Positions 8,800 through 16,080 are shown, counted from the first letter of the stretch. The stretch is DNA of 46,207 nt from Chloroflexota bacterium (GCA_012689325.1 JAAYEA010000371.1:1-46207), one strand, 5' to 3'. Notes: a model not told the origin generated them from the letters alone. Numbers and translations: made by a program.

Positions 8800-8828
8800 A
8801 GTCTAGCGCAAATCGACGCGGTTGGCAA
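8800..8828 (-). promoter_or_regulatory. Promoter for the URO-D gene ending at 7700
   Basis: On the minus strand TTGCCA (8828-8823) and TAGACT (8805-8800) are 17 bases apart, 27 bases ahead of the start codon at 8773. It diverges from the selenium-operon promoter only a few bases away. Confidence 0.6.
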
Positions 8829-8834
8829 GTGCAG

Positions 8835-8863
8835 TTGCGAACCCGTCTGTCCGGTGCTATAAT
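8835..8863 (+). promoter_or_regulatory. Promoter of the selenium operon
   Basis: TTGCGA (8835-8840), a 17-base spacer and TATAAT (8858-8863), with TGC directly before the -10 (an extended -10). The -10 context GGTGCTATAATGTGCCC matches that of the tRNA-Arg promoter at 43030-43046 in 16 of 17 positions. It is the only convincing plus-strand promoter ahead of the six selenium genes. Confidence 0.7.
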
Positions 8864-9141
8864 GTGCCCATCACTTGCTGAGAGGAGCAGAGCGGTGCAG
8901 ACGACATTCCATCGCCGTACATGAGCATACGCTCCGGGCGCTAGGTGGCGCCCGCGGGCGCGCCGATATGCATCAGGGGCGGCGATAGGGCGCGTCGTCC
9001 CATGGCGTTCTGTGGTCTAGAGCGGAAGGGGCTAGCCTCCTGTCGAACCGTCGCCGAACGATGCATGTTGGCGGCGGTTTCTGTTGTCTTGGCGGATCAG
9101 GGGAATTCGCTAGTAGACATAATCGAAACGGGAGGAAACAC
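8864..9141 (+). promoter_or_regulatory. Long untranslated leader of the selenium operon
   Basis: About 275 bases separate the promoter from the first gene. The leader holds a possible 9-codon ORF (GTG at 8895, with AGGAG seven bases upstream) whose stop overlaps a possible 7-codon ORF (ATG 8921 to TAG 8944). That TAG falls in the loop of a perfect 7-bp hairpin, CGGGCGC (8935-8941) with GCGCCCG (8948-8954). I see no T-run terminator, no tRNA fold and no riboswitch class that I recognise. A regulatory role is inference. Confidence 0.35.
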
Positions 9142-10269
9142 ATGTCCGAGAGCACATCCGAACGTCTTACTCGCTTTTTCGCCTCGCGGTGGGGGATCAT
9201 CACCGCAGGGGCGGCCATCGGCCTCTTGGCCCCGCTGCTGCAAAAGCTTGGCAACCCCGCGAACATGGGCATCTGCGTGGCCTGCTTCGAGCGCGACATC
9301 GCCGGAGCGCTCGGCCTTCACCGCGCCGCCGTCGTCCAGTATGTCCGCCCGGAGATCATTGGTTTTGTGCTGGGCTCGCTCATCGCCGCGCTGCTGTTCC
9401 GAGAGTTCAGGGCGCGCGGCGGCTCGGCGCCCATCGTCCGCTACGTGCTGGGCGTGTTTGCCATGATCGGCGCGCTGGCCTTTCTTGGCTGCCCCTGGCG
9501 AGCGTTGTTGCGGTTGGCGGGTGGCGACCTGAACGCGATCCTCGGCCTGGCGGGACTGACAGCCGGTATCGCCATCGGGGTCCTGTTCCTCAAGTCGGGC
9601 TATAGCCTGGGCCGCGCCACCCGCGCTCCCGTCGCGGTGGGCTGGATCATGCCGCTGATCATGGCTGGCCTGCTACTGCTGCTCGTCTTCCGCGTCCAGG
9701 TGGCGGAGGGCGGGCCCCTCTTCTTCTCCACCACTGGGCCTGGATCGCTGCACGCGCCGCTGCTGATCTCCTTGGGCGCGGGGCTCATCATCGGCATCCT
9801 GGCGCAGCGGACGCGCTTTTGCACCATGGGATCCATCCGCGACGTCATCCTCATGGGCGATACGCACCTGATCACGGGCGTAGGTGCGTTGGTGGTAGTG
9901 GCTTTCATCACCAACCTGGCGCTAGGGCAGGTCAAGTTTGGCTTCACGGGGCAGCCCGTGGCGCACAGCAGCGCCCTCTGGAACTTGGCTGGGATGGCTC
10001 TGGCGGGGCTCGCCTTCGCGCTGGCCGGAGGCTGCCCGGGCCGACAGCTCTTCCTCTCCGGCGAGGGCGACGGCGACGCGGCGATCTTTGTGCTGGGCAT
10101 GATCACCGGCGCTGGTATCTCTCACAACTTTGGGCTGGCTGGGCGAGCTGACGCTGTGGTGGATGGCGTCCTCAAGGTGGGCGGCCTGAGCACGGCGGGG
10201 ATGTGGGCTATCGGGGTGGGCCTCTTGGTCTGCTTGGCCATCGGGTTCACCATGCGCGAGAAAGCCTGA
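9142..10269 (+). CDS. yedE: YedE-like selenium-metabolism membrane protein
   Basis: This 375-residue protein is strongly hydrophobic, with roughly ten membrane segments, and is of the YeeE/YedE class. Conserved cysteine motifs are NMGICVACFERD near residue 45, FLGCPWR near 117, RFCTMGSIRD near 226 and GGCPGR near 297; in YeeE homologues such cysteines pass thiosulfate or related groups across the membrane. The ATG at 9142 has GGGAGGAAA just upstream. In genomes with SelD, the YedE/YedF pair is a recognised selenium-associated marker, so transport of a selenium or sulfur species is likely. It opens the operon and is followed after 13 bases by a TusA-like carrier. Confidence 0.9.
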   Translation: MSESTSERLTRFFASRWGIITAGAAIGLLAPLLQKLGNPANMGICVACFERDIAGALGLHRAAVVQYVRPEIIGFVLGSLIAALLFREFRARGGSAPIVRYVLGVFAMIGALAFLGCPWRALLRLAGGDLNAILGLAGLTAGIAIGVLFLKSGYSLGRATRAPVAVGWIMPLIMAGLLLLLVFRVQVAEGGPLFFSTTGPGSLHAPLLISLGAGLIIGILAQRTRFCTMGSIRDVILMGDTHLITGVGALVVVAFITNLALGQVKFGFTGQPVAHSSALWNLAGMALAGLAFALAGGCPGRQLFLSGEGDGDAAIFVLGMITGAGISHNFGLAGRADAVVDGVLKVGGLSTAGMWAIGVGLLVCLAIGFTMREKA

Positions 10270-10282
10270 GGGGAGGACAACC

Positions 10283-10492
10283 ATGGCAACGATCGTTGAT
10301 GCGAGGGGTCTATCTTGCCCGCAGCCAGTCATCCTGGCGCGGAACGCGATAAAAGCAGCCAGGTTCCCCATCGAGGTGATGGTGGATAGCGTGACGTCCC
10401 GGGAGAACGTACGGCGCATGGCTGAAAAGCAGGGCGTCCAGGTGGTTGTGCAGCAGTCTGGGGATGGCTTCAAGTTGGTGCTGAGTCGATAA
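10283..10492 (+). CDS. TusA-like sulfur/selenium carrier protein (69 aa)
   Basis: This is a single TusA/SirA domain of 69 residues with the hallmark RGLSCPQPV; the carrier Cys is residue 12. In TusA that Cys carries a persulfide handed over from a cysteine desulfurase. Here, between a YedE-like transporter and a cysteine desulfurase and upstream of SelD, it may carry selenium as a selenopersulfide (inference). The end of the protein, FKLVLSR, is complete for the family. It is followed by a strong inverted repeat. Confidence 0.88.
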   Translation: MATIVDARGLSCPQPVILARNAIKAARFPIEVMVDSVTSRENVRRMAEKQGVQVVVQQSGDGFKLVLSR

Positions 10493-10503
10493 AGACTCGT
10501 TTC

Positions 10504-10543
10504 GTTCCCGCCTTCTCTGGTGCGCGCGAGAGAAGGCGGGAAC
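10504..10543 (+). repeat. Perfect 15-bp inverted repeat between the TusA-like and desulfurase genes
   Basis: GTTCCCGCCTTCTCT (10504-10518) pairs perfectly with AGAGAAGGCGGGAAC (10529-10543) around a ten-base loop. No T-run follows, so it does not look like a simple terminator. It could stabilise or process the mRNA between the carrier and the desulfurase. Confidence 0.65.
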
Positions 10544-10564
10544 CTCCGAAGGGAAAGGCCCAAG

Positions 10565-11719
10565 ATGATCTACTTTGATAATGCCGCCACGTCCTGGCCC
10601 AAGCCGCCGGTGGTGCTAGAGGCGATGTCCCAGTTTATGGATGGGGTCGGCGCCAACCCGGGTCGCTCCGGGCACCGGCTCTCGGTGGAGGCAGCGCGAC
10701 TGGTGTATGGCGCGCGCGAGGCGGTCACCGAGCTCTTTCGCGGGCCGGACCCGCTGCGGGTGGCCTTCGGGCTGAACGTGACGGAGGCGCTGAACCTGGC
10801 GCTGCGCGGCATCCTCCGCCCTGGTGACCACATCATCACCAGCAGCATGGAGCATAACTCGATGATGCGCCCGCTGCGCGCCCTGGCGCGTGAGGGCGTG
10901 GAGCTGACGGTGGTGCCCTGTTCGCCGGAGGGGTTCCTGGAGCCCGCCGATGTGGAAGCTGCCATCAGGCCTAACACGGTGATGATCGCGCTGAATCATG
11001 CTTCCAATGTCGTGGGCACGTTGCTGCCGGTCCGCGAGGCGGGGCAGATTGCGCGGCGGCACGATCTGCTCTTGCTGGTGGACGCGGCGCAGACGGGCGG
11101 ATGCTATCCCGTGGACATGGGGGCCGACGCGATTGACCTGCTGGCCTTTACTGGGCACAAGGCGTTGCTGGGTCCGATGGGCACCGGCGGGCTGATCCTG
11201 GGGCCGCGCGTGGATGAGCGTCGCCTGCGGCCGCTCAAGCGGGGCGGCACGGGCAGCCGCTCGGAGCGGGAGGAGCAGCCCGATTTCCTGCCCGATATGT
11301 GCGAAAGCGGCACGCCCAACGCCGTCGGCCTGGCAGGGCTGGGCGCGGCGGTGCGGTGGGTCCTAGAGCGTGGCGTGCCCGCGATTCGCGCGCACGAAGT
11401 GTCGCTGGCGCAGCGGCTCATCGACGGCCTGTGCGCCATCTCTGGCGTGACCGTCTATGGGCCGCGCAACGCGGCGCGCCAGACGGCCACGGTAGCGTTC
11501 AACGTCGCTGGGTTGGAGCCTTCCGCGGTGGGCTTGGCGCTGGACGAGGAGCGCGATATCATGTGTCGGGTGGGGCTACATTGCGCGCCAGCAGCTCATC
11601 GAACCATCGGTACCTTTCCAGCGGGAGCCGTGCGTTTTGGCCTGGGCGCGTTCAGCACCGGCGCCGAGATCGAGATGGCGCTGGATGCCGTGGCGGCCCT
11701 GGCCGGGAGGGCAAGGTGA
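10565..11719 (+). CDS. Cysteine desulfurase family protein (selenium-cluster type)
   Basis: This 384-residue PLP enzyme starts MIYFDNAATSWPKP, which is characteristic of the desulfurase subfamily found beside SelD. The PLP lysine is in FTGHKALLGPMGTGG (Lys199), and the active-site cysteine is in GLHCAPAAH (Cys340). It should remove sulfur from cysteine or selenium from selenocysteine and pass it to a carrier such as TusA, DUF3343 or YedF. The ATG at 10565 is used because homologues begin at this point; the upstream in-frame GTG lies inside the inverted repeat. It overlaps an alternative start of the next gene. Confidence 0.92.
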   Translation: MIYFDNAATSWPKPPVVLEAMSQFMDGVGANPGRSGHRLSVEAARLVYGAREAVTELFRGPDPLRVAFGLNVTEALNLALRGILRPGDHIITSSMEHNSMMRPLRALAREGVELTVVPCSPEGFLEPADVEAAIRPNTVMIALNHASNVVGTLLPVREAGQIARRHDLLLLVDAAQTGGCYPVDMGADAIDLLAFTGHKALLGPMGTGGLILGPRVDERRLRPLKRGGTGSRSEREEQPDFLPDMCESGTPNAVGLAGLGAAVRWVLERGVPAIRAHEVSLAQRLIDGLCAISGVTVYGPRNAARQTATVAFNVAGLEPSAVGLALDEERDIMCRVGLHCAPAAHRTIGTFPAGAVRFGLGAFSTGAEIEMALDAVAALAGRAR

Positions 11720-11736
11720 TCGAAAAGGGAAGCTAT

Positions 11737-11952
11737 ATGGCGATCTTGGTAGCTAGCACCAGCCACGCCCTGCGGGCCGAACGGGTGCTGCACATGGCCG
11801 GCATCGCGAACAAGCTGATCCCGGTGCCGCGCTCGCTCAGTTCGGATTGCGGCGTCTGCCTGCGCATCAGCCGGGAGGACGCCGAAGCGGCGCGCCAAGC
11901 GCTGGAGAAGGCCAAGGTGCAGATCGAGGAGATCAAGCCCTTCTGCGCGTGA
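11737..11952 (+). CDS. DUF3343 putative Se/S carrier protein (71 aa)
   Basis: This short protein fits DUF3343: MAILVASTSHALRAERVL at the start and SSDCGVCLRI in the middle, where CG is the conserved pair. The family is annotated as a putative selenium/sulfur carrier because it recurs beside SelD. The ATG at 11737 matches the usual start. An earlier GTG at 11716, overlapping the desulfurase stop and preceded by GGGAGGG, would add seven residues and cannot be excluded. It probably receives Se or S from the preceding desulfurase. Confidence 0.85.
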   Translation: MAILVASTSHALRAERVLHMAGIANKLIPVPRSLSSDCGVCLRISREDAEAARQALEKAKVQIEEIKPFCA

Positions 11953-12049
11953 TCGGGCAGCAGGTGGGGCGACCTGGCGGGCTGGCACGCGCGCGGGGTC
12001 GGCCCCGGTTCTTCAGGTGGAGCGTCTCTGACGCGATGATGGAGGGTAC

Positions 12050-12664
12050 ATGGTGGTCGAGAAGGTAGATGCGCGAGGCCTGCCCTGTCCGCAGCCGGTG
12101 ATCCTGACGCGCCGGGCGCTGCAGACGTGCGATGCCCTGGTGACGCTGGTGGATAACGAGACGGCGCAGCAGAACGTGACCCGGATGGCCGAGCGCGCGG
12201 GCTGCACGGTGCGAGCGGAGCGGACCGCGGAAGGGATCTGCCTGCACATCGCCAAGGCCGCGGCGGACCAGTCGCCAGCGGCGGCGGTGGCCCAGCCGGT
12301 GGCCGCCTCCCCGGCGGCTGGCGCCGGCCCGCTGGCGCTGGTGGTCGGGAGCGAGTTCATGGGTCGCGGCGAGGATGCCGAGCTGGGGTCGATCCTGATT
12401 CGCGCCTTTTTCCATACCCTGGGCGAGGTGACGCCGCAGCCGGACGTGATTGTCTTTTTCAACAGCGGCGTCAAGCTCGTGGTGGAGGGCTCGCCGGTGC
12501 TGCCCGACCTGCTGGCGCTGCGCGATGGGGGGATCGAGATCCTGGCGTGCGGAACGTGCCTCGGCCAGTTCGGCCTCAAGGACAAGGTTGCCGTGGGAGT
12601 GATCTCGAATATGTATGCTATTGCCGAGGCCATGCTAGGCGCGGCCAAGGTTGTCCAGCTTTAG
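12050..12664 (+). CDS. yedF: Selenium metabolism protein YedF (TusA domain plus DsrE-like domain)
   Basis: The 204-residue protein has an N-terminal TusA domain (ARGLPCPQPV, Cys13), an Ala/Pro-rich linker around residues 80-100, and a C-terminal DsrE-like domain with VVGSEFMGRGEDAELG and EILACGTCLGQFGL, whose two cysteines sit where YedF has them. This two-domain form is the version that tracks with SelD in genomes. It likely carries activated selenium on the way to SelD. The ATG at 12050 has GGAGG directly upstream. A 97-base gap with no obvious signal separates it from DUF3343. Confidence 0.92.
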   Translation: MVVEKVDARGLPCPQPVILTRRALQTCDALVTLVDNETAQQNVTRMAERAGCTVRAERTAEGICLHIAKAAADQSPAAAVAQPVAASPAAGAGPLALVVGSEFMGRGEDAELGSILIRAFFHTLGEVTPQPDVIVFFNSGVKLVVEGSPVLPDLLALRDGGIEILACGTCLGQFGLKDKVAVGVISNMYAIAEAMLGAAKVVQL

Positions 12665-12694
12665 GGCTGGCTGCCGGGCAGACGGAGGAGCAAG

Positions 12695-13744
12695 ATGACG
12701 CGCGAGGAGATTCGCCTCACGGCGCTGACCAGCGCGGCGGGCTGAGCGGCCAAGCTGGGTCCTGAGGACCTGGCGCAGGTGCTGCGCCCACTGAGAGACA
12801 TGTTCAAGCCAGAGGATCATCCCCGGCTGCTGGTGGGGCTGGAGGTGAGCGATGATGCGGCCATCTATCAGATAACCGACGAAACCGCCGTCATCCAGAC
12901 CGTGGATTTCTTCCCGCCGGTGGTGGACGACCCATACGACTATGGCGCGGTCGCCGCGGCCAACGCCATGAGCGACGTCTACGCCATGGGCGGGGAGGTG
13001 GCGCTGGTGCTGAATATCGCCGGGTTCCCGCCGCAAGTGCCCAAGGAGATGATCGGGGAAGTGCTGCGCGGCGCAGGCGAAAAGGTGCGCGAGGCCGGGG
13101 CCGTGGTGGCGGGCGGGCACACCGTTGAGATCGCCGAGCCGCTGTACGGCATGGCGGTGATGGGGCTGGTGCACCCGCAACGCGTGCTGACCAAGGCCGC
13201 GGCGCACCCGGGCGACGTCCTTCTCCTCACCAAGCCACTGGGCGTGGGCATGGTCACCACGGCGCTGAAGGGAGATGTGGCCGACCCGGCCCACGTGGCG
13301 GAGGCGGTGGCCAGCATGAAACGGCTGAACCGCCTGGCCTCGCAGCTTGTTCAGCGCGCGGGCGGGATCGCCGCCTGCACCGATATCACCGGTTTCGGCC
13401 TGCTAGGCCACGGCTACGAGATGGCGGAAAAAAGCGGCGTGCAACTGCGCTTCCGCTTCTCGCGTCTCCCCTTCGTGGCCGGGGCGATCCAATACGCCAA
13501 CGACTGGCTCTTCCCCGCGGGCACCTGCCGTAATGAGGCCTGCTATCGTCCCAAGACGACCTTCGAGGGCGTCGAGGAAGAGATGCAGATGCTGCTGTTT
13601 ACTCCCGAGACGTCGGGCGGGCTGCTGGTGGCGGCGCCGCCAGACCGGGCCAAGGCGTTGCTGGCGCGGTTCGCGGAGGAAGGCCAGGACGTCTGGGCTA
13701 TTGGCGAGGTCGCGGAAGGCGCGGGGATCGTCGTCGAAGCCTAG
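12695..13744 (+). CDS. selD: Selenide, water dikinase (selenophosphate synthase) with in-frame UGA/selenocysteine
   Basis: SelD makes selenophosphate from selenide and ATP. The frame begins at ATG 12695 (GGAGGAGCAAG upstream) and reads MTREEIRLTALTSAAG, then TGA (12743-12745), then AAKLGPEDLAQVLRPL. This places UGA at codon 17 and Lys at codon 20, exactly the Cys17/Lys20 catalytic pair of E. coli SelD. The rest is intact: GDDAAIY-type ATP site (VSDDAAIYQI), VDFFPPVVDDPYDYGAVAAANAMSDVYAMGG, AGGHTVE and ETSGGLL. With UGA read as Sec the protein is 349 residues, the normal length. A start after the UGA (about 12779) would remove the catalytic site. It ends the selenium operon. Confidence 0.93.
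12743..12788 (+). promoter_or_regulatory. UGA(Sec) codon and candidate bacterial SECIS hairpin(s) in selD
   Basis: The UGA is at 12743-12745. A perfect 5-bp stem, GGTCC (12758-12762) with GGACC (12766-12770), has its loop (TGA, containing a G) starting 17 bases after the UGA. That is the same distance as in E. coli fdhF. A second hairpin, GGCGCAG (12772-12778) with CTGCGCC (12782-12788) and loop GTG, starts 33 bases after the UGA and is also within the range used for bacterial SECIS. Which one SelB would bind is not known. Confidence 0.6.
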
Positions 13745-13762
13745 CGCCGATGTTGCGTTGCT

Positions 13763-13807
13763 GCTCTCGCCCTCCTGCCCCTGAACCGGCGAGAGGAGGG
13801 CGAGAGC
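13763..13807. terminator. 14-bp inverted repeat between convergent selD and URO-D genes
   Basis: GCTCTCGCCCTCCT (13763-13776) pairs perfectly with AGGAGGGCGAGAGC (13794-13807) around a 17-base loop. It sits between two convergent genes and may end transcription from both sides, although neither side has a T-run. Confidence 0.5.
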
Positions 13808-13822
13808 AAGGAATCTGGGGGG

Positions 13823-14911
13823 CTAGCCGCTATAGTTGCGGCCTTCATCTACCATGGCAAGGTAGTGGTCCACCGGGATATAGTTGGCCACGCTGTTGCC
13901 CGTGCCCAGCAGGTAGCCGCCGCCCGCCAGACAGGCATCCAACGTCTCGCGCACGCGACGGCGGATGGCGCCCTCGTTGCTGCGGCACATAAAGTCCACG
14001 TCGATGCCGCCCAACAGGGCGATCTTGTCCCCGTATTTGCGCTTGGCCTCGATCACGGTCTCGATGGTATCCTCGAAGGAATGCTTGGCATCGATCTTGA
14101 CGTCGTCGATCAGGTCACCCATGATGGTCTCCAGGTTGCCGCAGGCGTGCAGCAGGTAGGGGCGACCGGCGTCGTGGGACATGCTGGCCATGATCTTGTG
14201 CCCTGGCAGGATGAACTCGCGCGTGTCTTTGGGGCTTAGCAGGGTGCTGGTCTTGAAGCCCATGTCATCGCTGCCCCAGACGACCTTGACCCGATCAAAG
14301 GCCAGCAATCGCTGCAGCACCCGCTGGTAGAGGTCGATGAGGCGTTGGGCGATGGCCGCCACCAGGTCGCGCTGGTCGTAGAGGGCGTAGCAGCAGGTTT
14401 CGTAGCCCATGAGCCAGGTGAGGTACTCGGCAAAGTGGGCAAAGCCGCCGCTGGCGATGATGCACATGTCGTCGGGCAGGTTGGCCGAGTACCAGTCGAG
14501 CGTGCGGGTCCCGCAGGCATCGGGGTCCGGCCAGGGATAGCTCTCGAACTCGGCCCAGTTGGTGATGGGGCCGCGGTGCTCGTCCTGAAAGTGGCGCCCT
14601 TGCTCGCGCTTGGCCTCGGCCGTATCCTCGATCGCGATGCGGTTGAGTGGCATGCTCCAGTCGTCGAGCCCGCAGCGCACAAAGTCATAGCCGAGGAAGC
14701 GCTGGATGCGGATCTGGCGCTCGTAGGCAAAGGCGGGGTCGCTGGGGCTCAGATCGTCGGTCAGCCCGTAACGCTGGCAGATCAACTCCTGGACTTCGGC
14801 ATCCAGGAATAGCTCGATATGATGGACGCGTCGGGGGGTGCCCCGGCGCATGATGCAATCCACAAAGGCCTCCCAATCGGGCTTGACTGGGGTGGCAAAG
14901 GGCGAGTTCAT
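13823..14911 (-). CDS. URO-D-family protein with a His-x-Cys motif
   Basis: This 362-residue URO-D/MtaA-type protein carries LLHACGNLETIMGDLID, a His-x-Cys-Gly-Asn motif like the zinc site of corrinoid:coenzyme M methyltransferases, then KHSFEDTIETVIEAKRKYGD, LLGGIDVDF and GGGYLLGTGNSV. The third zinc ligand, usually a Cys in the last segment, appears replaced (GTGN). Of the five family members in this window it is the only one keeping His-x-Cys, so it is the best candidate for a true methyltransferase. The ATG at 14911 has AGGAGG nine bases upstream. It shares a promoter region with the divergent gene at 15025. Confidence 0.87.
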   Translation of the reverse strand: MNSPFATPVKPDWEAFVDCIMRRGTPRRVHHIELFLDAEVQELICQRYGLTDDLSPSDPAFAYERQIRIQRFLGYDFVRCGLDDWSMPLNRIAIEDTAEAKREQGRHFQDEHRGPITNWAEFESYPWPDPDACGTRTLDWYSANLPDDMCIIASGGFAHFAEYLTWLMGYETCCYALYDQRDLVAAIAQRLIDLYQRVLQRLLAFDRVKVVWGSDDMGFKTSTLLSPKDTREFILPGHKIMASMSHDAGRPYLLHACGNLETIMGDLIDDVKIDAKHSFEDTIETVIEAKRKYGDKIALLGGIDVDFMCRSNEGAIRRRVRETLDACLAGGGYLLGTGNSVANYIPVDHYLAMVDEGRNYSG

Positions 14912-14945
14912 GTCGTCTATCCTCCTGTGCGATCGAACTGGGGGA

Positions 14946-14975
14946 ATTATACGCCGGGTGGCTCCCAGTTGACAA
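14946..14975 (-). promoter_or_regulatory. Minus-strand promoter for the URO-D gene starting at 14911
   Basis: On the minus strand TTGTCA (14975-14970) and TATAAT (14951-14946) are 18 bases apart. The -35 lies inside the palindrome at 14964-14980, which it shares with the opposite promoter. Confidence 0.65.
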
Positions 14976-14980
14976 CTGGG
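14964..14980. promoter_or_regulatory. Palindromic candidate operator between divergent URO-D promoters
   Basis: CCCAGTTGACAACTGGG is a perfect 8-1-8 inverted repeat. It overlaps the -35 boxes of both divergent promoters (14969-14974 on the plus strand, 14970-14975 on the minus strand), so one bound regulator could control both sides. No regulator gene lies nearby. Confidence 0.65.
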
Positions 14981-14997
14981 GCCAAACTGGCTATCTT
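14969..14997 (+). promoter_or_regulatory. Plus-strand promoter for the URO-D/URO-D/ZIP operon
   Basis: TTGACA (14969-14974) and TATCTT (14992-14997) have a 17-base spacer; the start codon at 15025 follows about 28 bases after the -10, leaving a short leader with GGAGG. Confidence 0.65.
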
Positions 14998-15024
14998 GCA
15001 GCGAATCACAGGCCAGGAGGGCGC

Positions 15025-16080
15025 ATGAAGGGTTCCATCGAACGGGTGCGCGCGGTGCTCCACGGGCAAATGCCGGATCGGGCGCCGCTGTACGACTTGT
15101 TACGCAACGACGCCGTGGTCAGCCACTTCGCAGGGGAGACGCTGACCGTCGAGAACGCGGCGCAGGTGGTCTTTCGCGCTTTTGAGCCAGCCGTGGACGC
15201 CACGCGACCACTGGTGCGCTTGCCGGAGCACGAACGCACCGAGGTCCTCCCCGACGGGCGGAAGCGGCGCTTTTTCCGCTGGACGATCTGGGATGAGCAT
15301 GTGGCCTATGCGGATTCGGCGGCCTATGCCGCGGCCAAGCGCGCGCAACTGGACGCCTATGATCCGTCCTGGACCGCGGAACGACAAGCGAGCCTGGAGC
15401 GCTCCCTCGAATCCATCACCAACCACCGTCGGCGGCTAGGCGAGGTGTTCTTCTTCCCGGGCGGCCCCGGCGTGGGGGTGCAGGGGGTCTATGGCGAGAT
15501 CGGCTTTGACCACTTTTGCTACTATATGGCCGACTATCCGGACCTGATCGACGAACTGATCGAGATGAGCACCGTGCAGACGGTGAACTGGCTGGAGCAC
15601 CTGCCGCCCAACCACGGCATCGAGGCGGTGATGATCGGCGATGACGTCGCCTTCAAGACCGCGCCCATGCTCTCGCCCAAGTGGTTCCGCGAGCATTACT
15701 TTGGCCGGCTGGCCCGCGTGACCGCGGCTTATCATCGCCAAGGTATCAAGGTGCTGTTCCATTCGGACGGGAACCTCAACCTGGTCCTGGGCGGCCTGGT
15801 GGAGGCCGGCATCGACGGCCTCAACCCCATCGAGGTGCTGGCGGGGATGGACGTGGGCGACATCCACCGATGCCACCCGCACCTGTTCATGTGCGGCGGG
15901 ATCGACGTATCGCAGCTGCTGCCGCTGGGCACGCCGGAGCAGGTGAGCGAGGCGGTGCATCGGGCCATTGACGCGGCCGAGGGTCGCATCATGATCGGCT
16001 CCTCTACCGAGCTCAACAACGAGGTGCCGCTGGCCAACTATCTCGCGCTGCGCGAGGCGGTGCTGAACCACCCCTATTGA
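15025..16080 (+). CDS. URO-D-family protein
   Basis: This 351-residue protein has the URO-D barrel with FHSDGNLNLVLGGLVEAGID, GLNPIEVLAGMDVGD and LFMCGGIDVSQLL. The zinc-type His-x-Cys is replaced by His-Ser-Asp. The N-terminal GSIERVRAVLHGQMPDRAPLYD is typical of the uncharacterised methyltransferase-like branch. The ATG at 15025 has AGGAGG upstream. It is followed 47 bases later by a more distant member of the family; the gap holds a hairpin (about 16088-16111). Confidence 0.86.
   Translation: MKGSIERVRAVLHGQMPDRAPLYDLLRNDAVVSHFAGETLTVENAAQVVFRAFEPAVDATRPLVRLPEHERTEVLPDGRKRRFFRWTIWDEHVAYADSAAYAAAKRAQLDAYDPSWTAERQASLERSLESITNHRRRLGEVFFFPGGPGVGVQGVYGEIGFDHFCYYMADYPDLIDELIEMSTVQTVNWLEHLPPNHGIEAVMIGDDVAFKTAPMLSPKWFREHYFGRLARVTAAYHRQGIKVLFHSDGNLNLVLGGLVEAGIDGLNPIEVLAGMDVGDIHRCHPHLFMCGGIDVSQLLPLGTPEQVSEAVHRAIDAAEGRIMIGSSTELNNEVPLANYLALREAVLNHPY

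Noticed and set aside
8864-9141. A tRNA-Sec gene next to the selenium operon
   Set aside because: No T-loop of the GGTTCGANTCC type, no TCA anticodon arm and no long variable arm could be found on either strand.
12779-13744. A shorter SelD starting after the UGA
   Set aside because: It would lack the catalytic residue and Lys20. The upstream ATG has a good ribosome site and the 16 codons before the UGA match SelD.
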